A stretch of DNA of 64,000 nucleotides from Acarospora socialis (taxonomy: Eukaryota; Ascomycota; Lecanoromycetes; Acarosporales; Acarosporaceae), in assembly GCA_025617375.2 (NCBI GenBank), contig JAMYGW020000003.1, positions 1,240,001 through 1,304,000 on the forward strand. The letters are read 5' to 3'. Shown piece after piece: positions 49,119 to 59,000 of this stretch. The translations under genes and the position numbers were made by a program. The notes under the pieces were generated by a model, which saw nothing but the letters and a program-made list of their open reading frames with translations, was not told where the DNA came from and made no database searches. Every line of letters starts with the position of its first letter. Position 1 is the stretch's first letter.

Positions 49119-51186
49119 ATGGCGGCTTTCCTACCTAACAGAAACCAGCTGCCTCTAAATCCTCCTACCCCGCCAGAACAACGAGCTTTCAACACCATGG
49201 AGCCTCATCTACAGCATATTCCGTCTACACAAGTCAGACATGGAGCACGACTTCAACACAGATCGTCTGGAGAATATAGAGGCACTGCAACATACGGTCC
49301 CACAAACGGAAATGGCGTGCTGCCCGTTCCTACCGGACCGCACGCCCTTGTGGCCAATGGACAGCCACGCAACATGGGCGGGATTGGTGGTGCTGGAGCT
49401 TTCGATGGTCCGAGGAGCCCTCCGAATACCAAAAGTGAGCAACCCTGCAGTGACCAAGTCGATGCGATTTACTGAGATGCATCGGTTGTAGACACTTCGC
49501 ATGTGCCTTGCAAGTTCTTTAGACAGGGAGCCTGTCAAGCTGGCAAAGCATGTCCTTTCTCACATTCAACTGACATCTCTACTGTCGACACACCCTGTAA
49601 ATACTTTGCAAAGGTACTGAGACTCTGAATCATGACGTGCCTATTCTCCGTTTATTCTGGCGGCTAGCCGTGTCTTGCTAAACTTCTGGCAGGGAAACTG
49701 TAAGTTCGGAGCCAAATGCGCTCTTGCACATGTTCTTCCCAACGGTCGAAGAGTCAATAGGCCGAACATGGGTATCGGCGGTGGACGTCTCAACTTGGGC
49801 GACCGGGTTTCCCCTCAAATATACCACAACCAAGACTCGGCCCTTGCCAACTCTCTTCTCTCCCAGCAAGCCAACGGAGCTACCCCACCGTTTGGCCATC
49901 AAATTCCATTTGTTGGCCACGAGGAGTATTCTCCGCTGCAAAGCCAGCACCTACCGACGTTTGATGATAGTGGTCTGATGGAGACTGCTGTTACTGGGTC
50001 GGGTCCCGGATCGAAGTATGGCTCACCAAGAGACGACATTAGGCTACCAATGTCACCTGTCGGACATCTTAGTACACTAGATGTACCTCTGCCTGCATCT
50101 TTCGACAGCCAAGGCATTTCGTTTTATGCCAAAGATGCGAAGAAGGACATACCTTTGGCAGCGTCTGTACCTTCCAAGTTCGGTCTCGATTCACCTCCAC
50201 CTTCGTTGCCGCCAAAAGGTTTGCATCCATCGATCGCTCTTAGAAACCTGCACGACTCCGCCTTTGGTATCGACTCACGTACCAAAGGCACACCGATGGG
50301 ATCCTCGCCACCTGCAGTCATCGATGATTACACAGGACAGAGGATGATGCATTCACAAAGGCTGTCTAAGCCCAAAATGATATCTTCAAGTGTGCCAAGG
50401 CCAGGAGCAAGTGAAGACTGGGACAACAACTTCAACTTTGAGGAGGACTGGTTGCCCGGAAGTCTACACGATCTGCTTACGCCGGAAGAGAAAGCAAGAA
50501 GATTGTCGAGAACCGAACAGGATCTGAGCGGAACACGGGAGCCTCTGAGTGGACTGGCCACGCCGGGTGAATCCTCGAGCAAAGTTGGCTCTCCTCTACC
50601 TGCAAGTCCTTCGAGGTTTGGGGCACTGTTTGCCAGACAAAGACAACAAGAAGACGGTTCACCCTTTTCGGCCTCCGCTTTCAGTCATGTTGGCTCACCT
50701 CTTCGAAACTCATCACTGCATCCTGGAGCAAGTCCGAGTCTACGGGCGGTCAGCCGCCCGACTTCCGGGGACGTCTCACCATTTGTCTCCAGCCCGCCAC
50801 GTCAGTCATCAATGTCCGGCTTCTCCCAGCAGCTTCAAAGGATGCGGATCGCCCGAGTGGACTCGGCCGAGAACGCTCCTGGCCTTCACCCTGGGGCTGC
50901 CCGTCATACCTCCAATTCCACCAGCCGGCTCGACCGCGCCGTATCCTCCTCCAGTATTGGAACGAGTCGAATTGACGAAGAACAGGGCGATTTTGTGTTT
51001 TCCATGGAAGAAGAAGATGACACGAAAAGAAACAATAACGTCTGGGGTTATCCGGCCGGTGGGCGGTCGCCTCATCTTGGAGGACTTGGTGCCAACAGGA
51101 ACGGAACTTCTATTGTGGAGGCCAAGAACGGCAAAGAATTACTGAAAGAAATGGAATCTTTCTACCAAACAAATCGTCAGTCATGA
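49119..51186 (+). CDS. Double CCCH zinc-finger protein
   Basis: Exons 49119-49434, 49492-49613 and 49693-51186 (introns 57 and 79 nt) give 643 residues. Two CCCH fingers of C-x7-C-x5-C-x3-H spacing lie around residues 110-165 (VPCKFFRQGACQAGKACPFS H, and TPCKYFAKGNCKFGAKCALA H); the second is split by intron 2 exactly at KG. Such fingers bind single-stranded RNA; the arrangement resembles yeast Lee1 and its filamentous-fungal relatives. The remaining 480 residues are disordered, Ser/Pro-rich, with many SP/TP sites and a helical end (NGKELLKEMESFYQTNR). The protein is likely an RNA-binding regulator controlled by proline-directed phosphorylation; the latter is inference from motif density. The gene stands alone, more than 600 bp from its neighbours. 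Confidence 0.85.
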
Positions 51187-51865
51187 AGATGAATATGGAT
51201 TACGAGACCATGGTTGGAATATCATTGGCATCAGGAGTCTAAGACATATCTTGCTAGGGCTGTCGTGGCCATTTCCTGATTGCAAGCGTATTAGCATACA
51301 CTGGCGCTTCGCGCCGTCGGTTGCATGGCTATGCAGGGGTTGCTCATATTTATTTCTCACATTTTCTGGACTTATCTACTCCATACAGGTTCTAGGTTGT
51401 CTGATATCTATAGGTAGCTGGACAAATACGAAAATGCACATTGGTCATTATGTTTCTCAGAGATATATTCCGGCTCTCTCGCTTGCGCGCATATTGATAA
51501 GTCCAAAGTACGCTCGTACAATGATATACACGGCGGCCTGTCAAGGCGTGAGTGGATTACTGATTTGGCAAGTGGCTAGTATGTTGCAACAAATATTTCT
51601 ACGCTGGAAGCTTGGCACCTTTCTCGACATGTGTATGGGTCATTCTGCCAGAGGGAGCAAATCAGGAAAGCTGACGTTGCTGAGATCATACAAGCTCTTG
51701 ACAAAAGCATCCGTGCGATCCGGCATTTCCACTGCTGCCTAGACTGCTTACAAAGCCTATATATCTGATTATACATCCCTTAGGTTGAAAACTCCGACGT
51801 AACGCAACAAATTCAATTACTACACTCATCATCACCAGCCGTTCCAAAAAGCAGAGTCTGACAAC
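51187..51865. other. 3' region of the CCCH gene and HD-protein promoter
   Basis: About 680 bp, T-rich. A plus-strand open frame of 163 codons (51251-51742) exists but has no domain, no splice partner and erratic composition, so it is not called as a gene. Confidence 0.4.
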
Positions 51866-52549
51866 ATGCCAAACCTCCCCACCCGAGTCCTCGCCGGCGT
51901 CACCGTCCCCGACACAGCCCTCATCACCAAAGCCCTCTCGTACGCCAAAGCGCACCTCAACGCCATGGCCTACAACCACGTCGTACGCTGCTGGCTCTTC
52001 GGCACCCTCATCGCCAACAATACCCCCGCCCCCCACGCCCACGACGCCGAAATCCACAGCGTCGCCGCCATCCTGCACGACCTGGGCTGGGACACTATCG
52101 GCGAGCTCGTGTCGGCAGACAAGCGCTTCGAAGTCGACGGCGCCAACGCGGCGCGCGATTTCCTGGGGCGCGAGGCGCCCGACTGGGACTCGCACAAGGT
52201 CCAGCTGGTCTGGGATGCCATCGCGCTGCACACGACGGTGTCGATCGCGCTGCACAAGGAGGCCGAGGTGGCGGCAACGAGTGCAGGGATCGTGGCGGAC
52301 TTTGTGGGGCCGGAGGGGGTGGAGGGCGGGAGGCTGAGCAAGGGGGAGTATGAGGGCGTTTTGAGGGAGTTTCCGAGACTGGGAGTGAAGGAGGGGTGCC
52401 GGGAGATTATGTGTCATCTGTGCAGGACGAAGCCGGAGACGACGTATGATAATTTCGTGGGCCAGTTTGGGGAGAAGTATGTGGAGGGGTATAGTTTGGA
52501 GGGGAGGCGGGTTATTGATATTATGGAAGGGAGTGTTTTGGATGAGTAG
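51866..52549 (+). CDS. HD-domain protein (cyanamide-hydratase-like)
   Basis: Intronless, 227 residues. The HD metal-binding signature is visible: an early His in AYNHVVRCWLFG, the HD pair in EIHSVAAILHDLGW, and further His/Asp candidates (ALHTTVSIALHKEAEVAATS with GIVADFVG). The length and the N-terminal YNHVVRCWLFG block resemble fungal HD proteins related to cyanamide hydratase/Ddi2. The substrate cannot be read from sequence; a hydratase or phosphohydrolase is possible. The gene is very GC-rich, with C-ending codons in the first third and G-ending codons later. It sits 289 bp upstream of RPN12, on the same strand. Confidence 0.8.
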   Translation: MPNLPTRVLAGVTVPDTALITKALSYAKAHLNAMAYNHVVRCWLFGTLIANNTPAPHAHDAEIHSVAAILHDLGWDTIGELVSADKRFEVDGANAARDFLGREAPDWDSHKVQLVWDAIALHTTVSIALHKEAEVAATSAGIVADFVGPEGVEGGRLSKGEYEGVLREFPRLGVKEGCREIMCHLCRTKPETTYDNFVGQFGEKYVEGYSLEGRRVIDIMEGSVLDE

Positions 52550-52838
52550 GTAGGTACTGCTCTGGTTGTATGCTTGTGTACATCGAAGGTCTTCAAACTA
52601 GTACATGATATATTCTTGAAACCAGTGGATTGCCATTTTCCAGAGTCGTGTTGCCCGGCTCAGTCTCAGTCGAGGCAGCTGTATGGGACGTTAGCGCGAT
52701 TATGTAATCAGAAGATTAGCTCAGAATCCATACCAGCTCTTAGGAACCAATACGACCAAGCTCATCTCTAATCAAAAAACAGTAGAACAGTGTCGCTACA
52801 CTACATCCCCTTGTCGTCGTCCACCATCTCCTCCCAAA

Positions 52839-53762
52839 ATGGCCGAAAAAGACCTCTCCTCCCTCCTCAAACAACTCCACCACACCCTCAGCAGCCACGA
52901 CTACCATCAATCCACCACCCTCCTCTCCAAAGCGAAACTCGCCCTCCTGCACCTCAACGCCCTCGTCCCCTCCGCCCAAACCCCGGCGCACACCCTCTCC
53001 CTCGCGCGCGAGACCCTCGAACTCGGCGCCCTCGTCTCCATCCGGCTACAAGACCCCGCCGCCTTCACGCGCTACTTCCAGCAACTGCAGCCCTTCTACG
53101 ACCTGCCGCCCTCCTCCCTCCCCAAGAAAGGCAGTCAGAAGAGCAAGATCACGGGACTGTATTTGCTGTTGTTGCTGAGTCAGGGCGATTACGCGGGGTT
53201 TCATACGTTGCTGGAGAGTTTGGAGACGGTGGATGCTGGCGGGGATGGGGATGGAGATGGGAAGGGGCTGGAGGAGGACGTCTTCGTGCAGTATCCGGTC
53301 AAGTTGGAAAGATGGTTAATGGAGGGGAGCTATGATCGTGTGTGGGGGGCGACGAAGAGCGAGAGGGCGCCGAGCGAGGAGTATGGGGTTTTCTCGGAGG
53401 TATGGTTGCCCCCGCCCGCTGCCAGGAGAGGTGAGGGTTTGCGGAGGGTGCTTATTGTTGTTCTCGTGTGTGTGTGTGGGCAGGTCCTCATCGGTACGAT
53501 CCGGTCGGAAATCGCGTCCTGCTCCGAGAGAGCGTATCCTTCGCTGCCCATCTCGAACGCGAAGAACCTGCTGTTTCTCGATAGTGAGGGGAGTGTGGTC
53601 GAGTTCGCGCGTGCGCGGGGTTGGGTGGTGAAGGATGGGAGGATATACTTCCCGGTGCAGCAGGGGAACGATATGCGCCCGGAGAAGGAGATTCTGGTGG
53701 CGAGCGAGCAGGTTATTGAAAATACGATTGGGTATGCGAGGGAGTTGGAGACGATTGTCTAA
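52839..53762 (+). CDS. RPN12: 26S proteasome lid subunit Rpn12
   Basis: PCI-domain subunit that completes the 19S lid. Exons 52839-53399 and 53484-53762 give 279 residues. Diagnostic text: SLLKQLHHTLSSHDYHQSTT at the start, ALVSIRLQDPAAFTRYFQQL, YLLLLLSQGDYAGFHTLLES, VFVQYPVKLERWLMEGSYDR, IGTIRSEIASCSERAYPSLP, and the PCI end ARARGWVVKDGRIYFPVQQ. The 84-nt intron is exactly 28 codons and stop-free, with a GT microsatellite at about 53467-53478 just before its acceptor. A GDGDGDGKG insert (about 53238-53265) lies in a loop and comes from a GGGGAT repeat. Codons change from C-ending to G-ending near 53150. Confidence 0.95.
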   Translation: MAEKDLSSLLKQLHHTLSSHDYHQSTTLLSKAKLALLHLNALVPSAQTPAHTLSLARETLELGALVSIRLQDPAAFTRYFQQLQPFYDLPPSSLPKKGSQKSKITGLYLLLLLSQGDYAGFHTLLESLETVDAGGDGDGDGKGLEEDVFVQYPVKLERWLMEGSYDRVWGATKSERAPSEEYGVFSEVWLPPPAARRGEGLRRVLIVVLVCVCGQVLIGTIRSEIASCSERAYPSLPISNAKNLLFLDSEGSVVEFARARGWVVKDGRIYFPVQQGNDMRPEKEILVASEQVIENTIGYARELETIV

Positions 53763-54290
53763 AGGCGATGCACTTGTGGAAAGGAGATAGTATAGAGGCA
53801 GGGAACACTGTAATGGCAGCGTGGGTGGCATAAAGGCGTTACATGTGCGAGGCTTGAGTACGTCCCTTTGCTATACAAAGGGACATCGCAGTCAGTACCT
53901 AGCGAGGACCCATGACATACTGTCAGGTTACCAGCATTGTCCTCAAGCAGACATCTACGCAAACCTTTACAAGCCTGACGAACAAGGTCCAAGGTACAGC
54001 AATGCGAACCCGGAGTTTGGCCATTGAATAGCTGGAATGTCAAGATAGGGAAAAACTACCCAAATAGCCATCCTGAAGCATCAACTGCCAAGCCATATTC
54101 AACCTCGGCATTAGCCAATGAAGAAGTTTACTAGAGCACAAAAGCCATCCTTGTTACCTGCGAGAGCTCTCCAAGATCCATGCAAAATGGGGTATATTAT
54201 CCGCGGGATTTGCACGCTCAAGAAGCTCGACATCCAACGCTTGCAGAATGTATGAAGAAGCTTAAATCCCAAACAAATGTTCCGCCCATA
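53763..54290. other. Convergent intergenic region
   Basis: About 530 bp between the 3' ends of RPN12 and the DUF1917 gene. No gene seen. Confidence 0.4.
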
Positions 54291-55389
54291 TCATTTCTTA
54301 CTGAGCAGCAGATCCCTCGACGTATACATCGACGCTTTCAAACCCCACTCGTTGCCCGAGTTGATGCCGAGGTGAGTGTAGGCGTCTAGCAGAACGGCTT
54401 AGCAAGGAAGCTTATTTTAAGGTGGTAGCAGTATAGATAGGGTTGAAAGCAGTATACACAGGGTCAAAAGCAGAACACATACTGCACTTATAGTAGATGC
54501 TCCGCACCCCCTTCGGATCCCTCGCCGGCCTCTGCACAAGCTCCATCTCTACCAACTTCCAAAGCACCCTCTTCACATCCGCCATATCTGCAAAGTCCCG
54601 CGTATACACGCAAACCAGCCGCGGCACCCGGTTGCCCTTCCCTTCGTCCGCAGCGACTTTGGCTGCCGTGCCCAAATCGTTTCCTGCTGTCGCCGTTGCC
54701 ACAAGCTCCCACGTCTGCGCGAGGTCCTCCGGCATGGGGAAGAGCATCCATTTCCCGCTTGTGCAATTGTTCTCTATGGCGGCGGCGAGTAGAGCTTCTT
54801 CGACGGCTTTGCGTTCATCAGTAAGTTTCCTAGCCATGAGACTCTGGGGTCGTCCGGTCATCTCCGTCTCTATCTCAGCTTTCCTGGCAGAGAAGTCGGA
54901 GAGGATCTTTTCGCCGGCGGCGGTGAGGCCAGCTAGGTCCTCTTGTAACGGCCGCTTGGTGGAATGGGGGTTGGCGATGCGGATCCAGGGATCGTTCTTC
55001 ACGGCCGGCGTTGTGAGGGGCGGCAGTCGCTCTAGGAAAGCTTCAATTGACTCATCCAGCTGGCGAGCGTAATCCATGCCTTCGTACGGGTTGTAGAGGC
55101 TTGGGCTTCGCCGTTTGCCGGCAGCTTTGTCCTTCGCGGCGGCCGCGATGTTGGCTGCTGCGATGGAGGAGAGGGAGAGATGCTGGGTAGACCAGTAGCT
55201 TGCCGGGTCGAATTCCGAGACGAGGTATTCGAGCTGGTTGCGGCACTCTTCATCTCCTGTGAGGCATGTCTTTCAGCAAAAGGGGATCAGCAGGCTCTGT
55301 GTGAACCGGGTCGTACCATAGAAGCTAGATTCGTCCGATATCCAGCCGTCGTCGCCATCCACGAATTTTATAGACGCGTCTCCCTCCAT
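54291..55389 (-). CDS. DUF1917 (UPF0696, Bles03-like) protein
   Basis: Three exons, 55389-55317, 55256-54483 and 54385-54291, give 313 residues. The domain shares its text with the UPF0696/C11orf68 family: DPWIRIANPH, then NNCTSGKWMLFPMPEDLAQT, WELVATATAGNDLGTAAKVA, VCVYTRDFADMADVKRVLWK and SIYYKCNAYTHLGINSGNEW, the last completed only by splicing out a 97-nt intron. That intron carries an imperfect 21-bp tandem duplication (about 54427-54472), and retaining it ends the protein 21 residues later with an unrelated tail. The first exon encodes a short acidic lead (VDGDDGWISDESSFYG). The family structure resembles eIF4E in the human protein, as I recall; the fungal function is unknown. Confidence 0.85.
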
Positions 55390-56099
55390 TGCTGGAGGCT
55401 GTCTATATGAACTACATGTTGAACAAGAAGACTGTGAGCGGGCACACGAGGGAGGATATAAAGGCACCCACAAACAAGCCGGAGCTGCAGCTGTCACGTT
55501 TTTAGCCTCCGTGTCTGACATGTGCCAAGCTGTCAACAACAGCGCTAATTTCACCGCTTTCGGGCCGAAGGAGCCGCTAGCAGAATCTTTAAGCGAATGG
55601 ACTTGTTTCGGGATTGAAGACAACGTCTGGCATTGATCATATGTGTTTAAGACTTTCGGAGTTGTGTGCAACACACTGAAAATCGTTGAACATTCAATGC
55701 GTCATCTAACTTAATGGGTGGTGCTGAAAGTGTGGTGTATATCATGTGTGAAGACTTGACTTGTACGATCAAGCCTCCTCTTCCTTGTAAGGCGTACTGC
55801 GGTATACAGGGCTATGGAAGGTGTTTCGTAATCTATGTTTGATCACATTCATGGGCAATCAGCCTCATTACAACATTCTATGACAGGCTTGCGGTCACCT
55901 GCAGAAGGTAAACCGCTTGATGGTTAGAGTCCGTTTGTCTGCGTAGCAACGGATATTGCTACTCTCTATTCACTCACTTTCTCAGCAATCACTAATCTCT
56001 TCTCTCAACCTGTGTATCTTCACCATCAACCCGTCAAAGCTACCTTGTTGAACTCTTCCACCTCGCTCAGCCAGCTCTGAATGAGAGACGACAGCAGAC
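55390..56099. other. Promoter region between divergent DUF1917 and helicase genes
   Basis: About 710 bp between divergent starts. No open frame with protein-like content; a CT-rich leader lies just before the helicase start (55950-56090). Confidence 0.4.
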
Positions 56100-59000
56100 A
56101 TGCAACACGATATTCTAGAGTGGTATCTAGGACTGCAAAACCGGACACTCGACCTTGTGGGTGACTATGCAGGCAATGAACTCTTCCTTCTAGAGGGAGA
56201 TTCACTCCTGCTCCAATGCTTTGGAGACTTCAGAATTGACGTCGAAGGCAAGTCATCTCACGTCTCTCTATGCATCTCTACCTGAGTAAGATGCTGAGAT
56301 AGAACAGATGGGTTTCAACTCCTTCACGTGGTCTACGAGGTGGAGCGCTTCTTGGAGGCCCTCGTACGAAGACTCTGTAACTTCCATCTCATCTTCTTCA
56401 ACGGTTAGTCCTTGCAGATGCTCTCCTTACGCGTGTGGCCGTGGACAAGGCTCATGGAATGCTTCAGACAACGAAAATCTGTGCGTCCCACCTCACAACT
56501 ACGGTTCCAAAAACCTCTATCTGCTCGCACGTTCAGTCATTATCAGACATTTCACATGTCATCTCCCACAGTCCCACCCCGGAATCGCGATCCACAATTT
56601 CTCGTCAATCTACGACTCCGCATTTGAGGACTACCTGCAGTCTTCTGGAGTATACTTCGTAATGTGCCACGATGGGGCGCGTGCCCCGGTTCGACCTACC
56701 CCAGAGCATTCGGAGATGGGGGAAAAAGTTGCGCACACGCAGAAGGTGGCATTGAGAACGATGATTCACCGGTTTATCTCTTCAGGTTTCAATGTTGCAC
56801 TCATCAACGGCCTCGAGGTTAGGGATACCAAAGTACGTAAGCCGATCTAAATTCTTGATAGTATGCATACCTGAGAATCTGACTTGAATTCTATATTGAA
56901 GGTTATGGCGATGATCGTTGAGGGCAAACGCAAAAAGATTGTATCAGCAAGGACACAACAGCATGATACTACTTCTCATGCTCCTGCAACAAACCTCCCG
57001 AAAATGGAGATGATGTTAATCAAGCATGACGGGCAGCCTGATGGTCTGGGCGCTTTCTTAGATACTCTCTTATCTAAAGATTCTGCACCGGATGACTCGG
57101 GGCCCCCTCGGAATGAATCGTCCACGGTCATCAAACTATTAACCGAACGTCTCAGTCTCGTCACCTTTACCCTCTCGCAACTGCTTAAAGAACATCCCGC
57201 AGAGGTATCTCTGGCCTCCGCGTTTCTTCTGCATGCGATAATGATCGGCCACATGCCGTTGTCAGGCCGACAACTCAGAAACGCTGCATTGGATGGTGGA
57301 TGCGGGGTCCAAGGCTACCGCAAATTTCTCGACGGGTTTTGCATCATTGCAAAGGCGGCTCTTGACTGCAGTCACTGGAAGCAACATTTCGTTAAACGTG
57401 GTCTTCTAAGTGATGTTGTAGATCTCATCGATGGGAGACTTTTCAAGACGGTGCTTCTAGCCATTCAAGGTCAGCTGGACGCTATAGCCCTCCTGCCAGA
57501 CAACATCATACAAGACTTCAATTCCGCTGTCAACGTTGTATATGCACGAAGTGGTATTCGTTTACAACTGTCAGAAAGGCCCCATCTCACAGGCAACTTC
57601 TTGCGGCCAACCCGAGCCGCGAAAGTCATCCCTTCCGTCCTACGATTTTCGAACGAAGTATTTGACAAGCATCTCGCATCCATTAGGATTGACGTTGACG
57701 TCGATGATGCTGGAGAAACTAATTCGAGAACTGCTAAGATCTTCAAGGAGATATCACATTGGCACAATCCCAGACGACCCATCGATAGATTGAAGGCGAT
57801 CAAGATCTCTAATGATAAACGAGGGCAGCGGGTCTTAAGAGCAAACCAGCGCTACATGGATGAGATGCTGAGATATGCGGCAAGCTTGACGAATGCTGCT
57901 GGGAAGATCCTGAACCCGCAGACCATCACCGTTCAAAATGAAATCAAACCCTCTTCGTCTAAGACCAATCTGAATGTCAAGAAGTTGGAGCCCTCCTCGG
58001 ACACTCATAAAAGCAAGCCAGGAAAAAAACAACCAGTCAGCAGAGGAAAAGATCTCGCTCAAGCTAGTATCAATAGCAAGAAAGAAGCCCATGCAGAAAA
58101 GACAATTACTGCCTGGGCCACTATAAGAGAAACACTCGACAAGGTTGTTGATCCCGAGGCGCGATACTGGAGAAGCAGAGCTTACCTTAACGATCTTCCT
58201 GCGGATAGGCTGGCTATCCTCCAAGCAGAGATTACCTTGTACAGCATGCAGCCGTTACTAGAGATATGGTCGGGATTTTGTCAAGCCCACCAGAAGGAAG
58301 ACGGATATAAGATTGCTGCGCTCATATGGGATCAAATAAAGAGTATCTGGAACGCAGGGACTAGTTTGACAAAGACAATAGTTACACACACCTTGGAAGT
58401 CTGCCGCCTCCTCGAAATCCCCACGAACAAGGAGTTATCCAGCATTATCATCGATCGTCCTCTCACCTTCATATTCAGAATACCCACTGAGCGATCTTTC
58501 ACCCTTTCGGTCCGCCTTTCACCACAAGATTTTCAGCTCAGCCATTGCGGGCCTTACTTAGACCGAAACATGGACACACGCCAAGACGCTCGCGTTCCCT
58601 TCAAACCCGACGGCTGGCAACGCCGTGTCCTCGACGAACTCGACGCGAATCACAGCGTTTTCGTTGTCGCACCAACCAGCGCCGGCAAGACATTCATTAG
58701 CTTTTACGCGATGGAGAAAGTCCTCCGAGCGGACGACGATGGAGTGCTTGTATACGTTGCCCCCACGAAAGCTCTTGTCAACCAGATTGGGGCCGAGGTA
58801 CAGGCACGATTTTCGAAGACCTACAAACACGGTGGAAAGAGCGTGTGGGCGATCCATACGAGGGACTATCGAGTAAACAACCCTGCAGGTTGTCAAATTC
58901 TAGTAACGGTGCCGCATATCCTGCAGATCATGCTGCTGGCGCCGTCAAATGCTAAGTCCTGGGCTCCACGCGTTAAACGCATCATCTTTGACGAAATCCA

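Noticed and set aside
51251-51742. Plus-strand open frame of 163 codons downstream of the CCCH gene
   Set aside because: No domain, no conserved-looking text, no splice partner; the T-rich stretch leaves frames open by chance and it sits where a 3' UTR is expected.
52095-52417. Long minus-strand frames under the HD-domain gene
   Set aside because: Antisense shadows caused by high GC; the plus strand carries the HD motif and a complete frame.
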